A DNA stretch of 64,000 nucleotides, from the NCBI GenBank assembly GCA_005656395.1, contig SRSI01000018.1, forward strand, positions 1 through 64,000. The letters run 5' to 3'. Numbering within the stretch: the stretch's first letter is position 1; the number at the start of each line of letters is the position of its first letter. Shown in pieces: positions 58,071 to 64,000 of the stretch. The DNA is from Strongyloides papillosus (lineage: Eukaryota; Nematoda; Chromadorea; Rhabditida; Strongyloididae). The notes under the pieces are model-generated. The model was given only the letters and a program-made list of their open reading frames with translations. It was not told where the DNA came from and did no database searches. The position numbers and the translations under genes are program-made.

Positions 58071-60116
58071 TTTTAGTTTTTATTTTAAAAGGGTTCTTTT
58101 TATTGTTTTTTTTTATTTGTTTAACATAATAAATATGTTATTTGATTATTAAAAGTAAATTTTAACAACTGAATACAAAACAGATGTAAATAAATATTTA
58201 TATCCAAGATGTTATTATTTTTATAGGTATTTTTAACCAAGCACGAATAGTATTTTTTTTTATAATTCAAATTTTAATGTTAAAATTTATTGACTTTTAC
58301 ATGTAAATAAAAATATTGTTATTATTCTTTATTTATGTAACTGTAGGTGTCGTCTTCGGCAAATACTTTTGATTTTTATTAGAAAAATGGCTATTACTCT
58401 TTGGCTTGTAACTTGGATAGTTATTAGTCAATTCCACTATTTAAATGTTTTCGTATACTTCTGAATTGTACTGTTTAAATTAGTCATAACCAAAAAATTT
58501 TCATTAACTTTAAAAAGAATTATTTCTGGAACAAAACTATGCAAAAAGTGTCAAAAAAGTTCTTTTTTAAACAAAATCTTTAATTAAAGACCAAACATTT
58601 GAGATTAATTTTCTGTTTTATGCTAGAAAAAATACATTTGATGACAACTTAATCATATAAATTTATAAAGTTTAAAAAGTTATGCTGAAAAAAAAATTAA
58701 TATTAACGGAAAAAGTTTCAAAAAAAAGTGGAAAAGCTGACAATAAGTAAGCATAACTCGTTTTATTTTCAAGCTAGAAACTTTATAAAATTCTAATTTT
58801 TTCAGTTAGACTAAGATCTTTATAAAAAATTTTATTTTATTTGTTTTAATCAAGTTATCACAAAGTTATAACTATTAAAAAATTAAAGTCCTCTTCAAAA
58901 TATTCGTCACTCTATGGACCATAACTTGGCCAGTTTTTTTATTTATTTTCATAATATTGCTTTTCTGCACTATCACTGGAATGTGAACTTTTAAACGATA
59001 TATAAACCATCGTATTCTATCTATTTTAAAAAAACGCTATACCCTAGTTAAATCTGTTTTAAAAAAATCAAAAAACGGTGCTTTTTTAAAGATGACTTGG
59101 CCAATCATGCATCAGAATTTTTTAAAACTATTTCCACTTTAAATTTAAAAAAAAAGTTTTGGCTAGTTACCAATAAGAATCGGTTGCAGTTGAAAGAGAT
59201 TTCGATGAAATCATATTTTTTTCATTTTTATTATAAGAAATAAGAAACTTCTTTACAATTTATATCTACAATACACCATAAAATGATTTATTATTAAAAC
59301 TTTTGTTATTACACTAATAAAATCTTGAAATATCTTGAAGAAACGTCATAAAAATAGTATTTTTACACACGAAAAAGTCGTACATTTTCCGTCCTAAAGA
59401 GTCATTTTTTTGTTCAACGATCATTTTCTGTTTTATAAAATAAGATGTATTCAAATTTTTATCTAATTAAAAAAATTAATTTTAACTGCTGCAACAATGC
59501 GCAACAAGTTCTTGCGGTAGAAGTCAATAAAAACAAGCAAATTTAATGTAAATTTTGAGTATAATTTAATACGTCTTTTTTTACTGAAATCTTTTTAATT
59601 TGGAAAATACGAAGTGATACATCATAGTTTAAAATGTTTTATTTTATATTTCTAATAGCATTTTGCCTAAATTTTTAAAATAGGCCACCTACTTTGAATA
59701 GCTATATGAAATTTAGTTTGCTAAATTGAGTATTTTTATAATGCATAATGATAATTAACCATGTTTAGAGGTAGTTTGTGGCATGTAGAGGACTTTTTTT
59801 TGTAACATTCATTTTTTTGCTTTAATTTGAAAAAATGTTATATAAAGTTAGGCTGCAGTTGTTTAATGAGGAACCAATTGATATAAAAATCAATTTTTAT
59901 CTTACAACCGTTAAAACATGTGTCCTTAAACTAAAATTGCTCTTTAAATGTATTCTAAATTAATTTCGCAGAAGATAATAATGTGCGACAATATTTAACA
60001 ACATAATATAGGTCAAAAAAATGAATAAAGAATGAATATTAAAATTTATAAGACGAAAAATGAACCTTTTAAGATTATTTAGACTCATTAAAAGATGGAA
60101 AAAGCGCGTTTTTTTT
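58071..60116. other. Spacer between C11 and C12
   Basis: C11 upstream block at 58181-58212. 58330-59350 matches 61630-62650 (5' flank of C12, 3' flank of C13), defining a duplication unit of about 3.3 kb. 59355 to about 60105 has no counterpart in the C13 flank and looks inserted, though no clear terminal repeats were found. No gene. Confidence 0.5.
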
Positions 60117-61365
60117 CTAATTGTAATAATCTGGATCTTTTTCATGAACATTTTGGCTGTATTTTCCTGGAATGTTTCCTTTCGGATAAAACAAGCACGC
60201 AACAAAAATTTCATTTCTTTCGTTTTTACTAATACCACATCCAATGTTTTTAGATTCAGCCCAAACTAGTTGTGTAAAGCTACTATAATGATGAAGATTG
60301 TTTTCAGGTTTCCTAAAATCAAAAGTGTCTGCCCCTGCAGTCCATCGAGAAAATCCAAAATCTTCATTATATTCTTCTCTATTTTGATAGGTTAACAATC
60401 CAACTGTATCATTTTTAAAAGGGACAAACTGTCTCTTTAGAGCTGATTCATCGGTAAGTTCTTGTGCTTTTTTAGCTAATTCGTCGTTAACAGTAACTTC
60501 ACCTGCTCGATGAAGTTGACGTGCAAAATTAATTTCATTTATTAACTGTAAAATATTAGTAAAATAAATATAGTCAACTTACAGCATCTTTTTCATTGGC
60601 ATATATATCAGAATTTTGTGTAGTTGTTGGAGGAATTGTAGTAGAAATTGGAGATGTAGGTGAGGAAGTTGATAGAGTTTCTGTAAATGTTGATGGATTT
60701 GTAGTGGAAATTGGAGATGTAGATGCAGAAATTGATGAAGCTTCTGTAATTGTTGCTGGAAATGTAGGCTTTGAAGTTGATGGAGTGCTCGTAGTTGTAG
60801 TTCTTTCATGCTTTTTTGTTGTTTTTGCTGGTCTTTTTGTTGGTTTTAGAGGTTTCTTTGCTGGTATTACTGGTTTTTTAGTTGTAATTCTAGATGATGC
60901 TTTAGTTACAGGTCTAGATGATGTTTTATTTGGACGTTTAGATGGTCGACTAGTTGAAAGTTTTCTTGTTGTATTATTTTTTGTTGTAGTCTTTCCAGTT
61001 GTTGGTTTCGGAGTTGGACGTTTGTTTTTTGGAGGTACAGTTTTTCTTCCTGAAGGCCTTTTAGGTGGAGGTCTTGGTGGTAAAGTTGTTTTACCTGGAG
61101 CTTTTGGTTTAGTCTTTTTCTTTAGAAAAGTTTTTTTTTGGTCTTGTTTCACACCAACTTGTCGTTTTCTTAGATATTTATTTTCACTTATAGAATGAAT
61201 CAAAGAATCCTGATTAATAAAAGTTTGTGAAGATAGGTCATTTTGTATAAAATTTAACAATGCACTATCATCATTTTCTACATTACTTTCTAATGCATGA
61301 TATTGAAAAAATAATATATGTAAAATAATAAATGTAATATAATAATTACTATTAAAAATATACAT
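60117..61365 (-). CDS. SCP/TAPS (CAP-domain) secreted protein C12, Thr/Ser/Pro stalk
   Basis: Exons 60583-61365 and 60117-60545, intron 37 nt (GTAAGT..TTTACAG, phase 0), 403 residues. Signal peptide MYIFNSNYYITFIILHILFF, propeptide end KYLRKRQVGV at about 67-72, a basic Lys/Pro/Thr region (KPKAPGKTTLPPRPPPKRPS), then a Ser/Thr/Pro mucin-like part (SISASTSPISTTNPSTFTET). The CAP exon is larger than in C1-C7: QLHRAGEVTVNDELAKKAQE, FGFSRWTAGADTFDF, SSFTQLVWAESKNIGCGIS and FVACLFYPKGNIPGKYSQN. F-T-Q is kept; the His before it is Ser. It belongs to a distinct distal subgroup with C11 and C13. Confidence 0.88.
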
Positions 61366-62657
61366 TTTTAGTTTTCATTTGAAATTTCAAAAAAATCTAT
61401 TATATTATTGCTTTTATTTACTTAAAATCAAAAATATGTTGCTCAAATATCAAAGGTATATTTTAACATTCGAAAGCAAGACAGATGTAAAAAAATATTT
61501 TTATCCAAGATATTACCATTATTATAGGTATTTTTAATGTGAGCACAAATAGTATTTTTTGTGATTTAAATTTTAATATGGCAATTGACTCTTTTTGACA
61601 TGAAAATAAAAATATTATTATTATTTTTTATTTAACCTGCTGTAGGCGTTACATTCGGCAAATACTTTGATTTTAAATAAAAAAAATGGCTACCACTTAT
61701 TGGTTTGTAACTTAGACAGGTTTCAATCAACTCCAATATTATAATGTTTTTTCTTTTACATGAATCGTAGTATTTAAATAAGTTGTAAGCCAAAAACTTT
61801 TCTTTATCTTTGAGAAAAGTTATGGCACAAAATTACATTAAAAAAATGTTTAAAAATGTGGTGTTTTTTGAAAATTACTTAACCTTGTTTGAATCGATCT
61901 TTTAAAAGCCTTTTTTCCGCGATAATTAAAAAAAATACGGCTATTACCTATTAATTTATAAAAATTGATAAAACTTGAAGAAAGTTGTGATAAAGATAAT
62001 ATTGAATTTTTCGTAAAAAAATGAGACAAAAGAAAAAATTGATGCTTAAATTAGTATAGCTCATTTTTTTTGTAAAGGTAGAAACTTTGTTAAGCTCCCA
62101 CTTTTAAATTAGACTAAGATCTATACTATGAATATTGTCTTATTCGTTTAAATCAAGTTATCACTAAGTTATAGCTATTTAAATTTTTCTTTGAAGAATG
62201 GTCGTCTCTCTTTGAACCATAGTTTGGTCAATTACCAATCAACCCTAATATTATTATGCTTCCCAACTATTTTAAAGTTGTACTTTTTAAATGTCATACT
62301 TACCAAACTATTTTACTAACTTTAAAGGAAATTATCTTTCACACAAAACTATAAAAAAGAAGGAATCAAAAGGGTTTTTTTAAGAATAATTTGGGCAATT
62401 TATATCATAAATTTTTGAATATGATCTAACCTCTTTAGTAAGAAAAAAACTAAAATTTTTGGCTATTTACTCAAAAAATCGGTTGAATTTGTTAAAAATT
62501 ATGGCAGAGACAAAATAAATTCATTTATTATAGAAAAGAAAAAAAATATTTATACTTTCTTTTAAAATTACCATTCAATGATATGTCACATAATATTTGT
62601 TATCATAGTGGTAAAGTCTTGAAGTATCTTGAAAAAATTTTCATAAAAATTTATTTT
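61366..62657. other. Spacer between C12 and C13
   Basis: C12 upstream block at 61480-61510. Matches 58071-59350. No gene. Confidence 0.5.
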
Positions 62658-63833
62658 TTAATTATCCAAGTATATAATATGACGAATATTTTGACTGTAA
62701 TTTCCTGGAATGTTCCCTTTTGGAGAAAATAAGCATGCAACAACAGTGATAGGGGATAGATCTAGGTTTACATCTTTATTAATACCACATCCAATTTTTT
62801 TAGATCCACGCCAAATTATTTGTGTAAAGTTATTATGATGATGAGAAATATTATCAGGATCATCAAATTTGATATCGTAAAAATCGGAAATCCATTGAGA
62901 AAAACCATAATCGTGGTCATCATCGTTTGAGTAAAAAGTCAACATTCCAACATCTTTATAAGGATTAATAACATTTCTTTCTTTTTCAGTTGATTCTTCG
63001 GTAAGTTTTTGTGCTCTTTTAGATAATTCAGGGTCCACAGTAAGATCGTTTGCTTGGAAAAGCCTACGTTCTTTGTTTATTTTTTCTATTAACTGTGAAA
63101 TATTAGTAGAAAAACATAGTCAACTTACATCTAATTTTTCTTTGGTATATTTACCAAGATGTATTTGAGGTCTTGGTTTAGATGTAGACGTAGATGCTAA
63201 TGTAGATGTAAAGGCAGAAATTGATGAAGGTTTTGTAGTTACCGTAGTAGGAGGTTTTTGAGTTGAAGTTACAATTTTTGAAGGAGGAAGTTTTTTTGAT
63301 GTGGTTTGAGTTGTAGTAGGTCTCTTTGGTGGTGTTACAGTTTTCTTTGGAAGTGTTATAGATCTTTTAGCTGTAGTTTTAGATGGTGTTCTAGTTACGA
63401 GTCTAGATGTTAGTCTAATTGGACCTCTAGATGGTCGACCAGGTGAAGGTTTTCTAGTTTGAGGTTTGTTTAATGGAGGTTTCCCAGGTAAAGGTTTTGA
63501 AGATTGTGGTTTTCCTACTAAAGGGTTTTTAGTTGTAGGCCTATAATGTGTAGGTTTTTTAGGTGGAACTTTTGTTTTCGTTATTTTCTTTACAACACTT
63601 TTTTTTTGCCCTTTTTTCTCATCAGCTTGTCGTTTTCTTAGATATTTACTTTCACTTATAGAATAAATCAAAGAGTCTTGATTGATGAAATTTTTTGAAG
63701 ATAAGTCATTTTGTATAAAATTTAACAATGCACTATCGTCATTTTTTACATTTTTTTCTAATGCGTGATATTGAGAAAATAATATAGATAAAGTGATAGT
63801 TATAATACAATAATTACTATTAAAATTATACAT
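62658..63833 (-). CDS. SCP/TAPS (CAP-domain) secreted protein C13
   Basis: Exons 63129-63833 and 62658-63092, intron 36 nt (GTAAGT..TTTCACAG, phase 0), 379 residues. Signal peptide MYNFNSNYCIITITLSILFS, propeptide end KYLRKRQADEKK at about 67-72, Lys/Pro/Thr stalk with KPLPGKPPLNKPQTRKPSPG and a Ser/Thr end. CAP exon: KINKERRLFQANDLTVDPEL, FSQWISDFYDIKFDD, NFTQIIWRGSKKIGCGIN and VVACLFSPKGNIPGNYSQN. The residue before F-T-Q is Asn instead of His. The Asp/His-rich stretch (YSNDDDHDYGFSQW) is shared in position with C12 and could bind metal, but that is speculation. Confidence 0.88.
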
Positions 63834-64000
63834 TTTTAGTTTTCAACTTTAATTTCAAAAAGAATTCTTTTTATTGCTTTCATTATTTACTTAAAATCAA
63901 AAATATGTTATTCGATTATCTAAAGTAAATTTAAACATTTGAAAACAAGACATATGCAAAAAAATATTTATATTCTTAATATTATCACTTATATGGATGA
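63834..64000. promoter_or_regulatory. 5' flank of C13 with the shared upstream block
   Basis: The block at 63950-63985 lies 117 nt upstream of the ATG, as in the other copies. The window ends here. Confidence 0.45.

Noticed and set aside
59355..60105. Segment absent from the C13 flank, considered as a transposon
   Set aside because: No convincing inverted ends or target duplication by eye, so only noted as a possible insertion.
60579..61198. 200-codon plus-strand Val-rich ORF and 76-codon minus ORF over C12 exon 1
   Set aside because: Shadows of the C12 stalk; the C12 frame is supported by signal peptide, dibasic site and splice to the CAP exon.
1..64000. tRNA genes and bacterial-type promoters
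   Set aside because: No cloverleaf with a plausible anticodon arm was found by eye, and bacterial elements do not apply to this eukaryotic DNA.

Overview
The window looks like nuclear DNA of a parasitic nematode, most likely Strongyloididae (Strongyloides or a close relative). The evidence is very low GC, introns mostly of 36-50 nt, and a tandem expansion of SCP/TAPS (CAP-domain) secreted proteins next to a secreted prolyl oligopeptidase (POP). That pairing is established for Strongyloides parasitism gene clusters. The species is inferred and cannot be read directly.

Layout. 1-583: edge of an unrecognised secreted-type gene on the minus strand. 964-22397: tandem array of SCP/TAPS loci (called C0-C9 here), all on the minus strand, about 2.2 kb per unit. 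C1, C2, C3, C4, C7 and C8 look intact, C5 has one homopolymer frameshift, and C0, C6 and C9 are pseudogenes. 23791-24732 and 32430-33376: two copies of one TA-flanked MITE. 24760-25600: decayed Lys-rich gene. 27073-30597: a two-exon gene for a 1159-residue POP with a long Pro/Thr/Lys repeat stalk. Its Ser, His and substrate-binding Arg positions are all replaced, so it reads as a pseudoenzyme. 33754-34563: SCP/TAPS gene C10. 35080-38515: three copies, two direct and one inverted, of a unit encoding a 36-37 residue secreted micropeptide with two Cys. 39108-39586: small zinc-binding (FLYWCH/GCM/WRKY-like) gene. 39600-43687: gene-poor, with an unusual cluster of TGTCGCAAA-type motifs. 43688-54906: ordinary genes, namely GH38 alpha-mannosidase, a four-TM protein, two C2H2 zinc-finger proteins, a Thr-rich PAN-domain mucin-like protein and a RING-like coiled-coil protein. 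55355-63833: three more SCP/TAPS loci; C11 is a pseudogene split by a TA-flanked insertion, C12 and C13 are intact.

How the genes fit together. The SCP/TAPS genes share one design: signal peptide, short propeptide ending in a dibasic K-R, a basic Pro/Arg/Thr or Thr/Ser/Pro stalk, then a reduced CAP domain encoded by exon 2 after a 36-38 nt phase-0 intron. Most also share a TATA-like block 104-121 nt upstream of the ATG, which suggests co-expression. The POP has the same overall design (signal peptide, repetitive basic stalk, enzyme-derived domain). The region therefore looks like a secretome locus evolving by tandem duplication, gene conversion, minisatellite expansion and loss of catalytic residues. 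The micropeptide family is the least described component.

Limits: splice sites were assigned by eye from GT..AG, frame and paralogue comparison. No transcript or database support was available.
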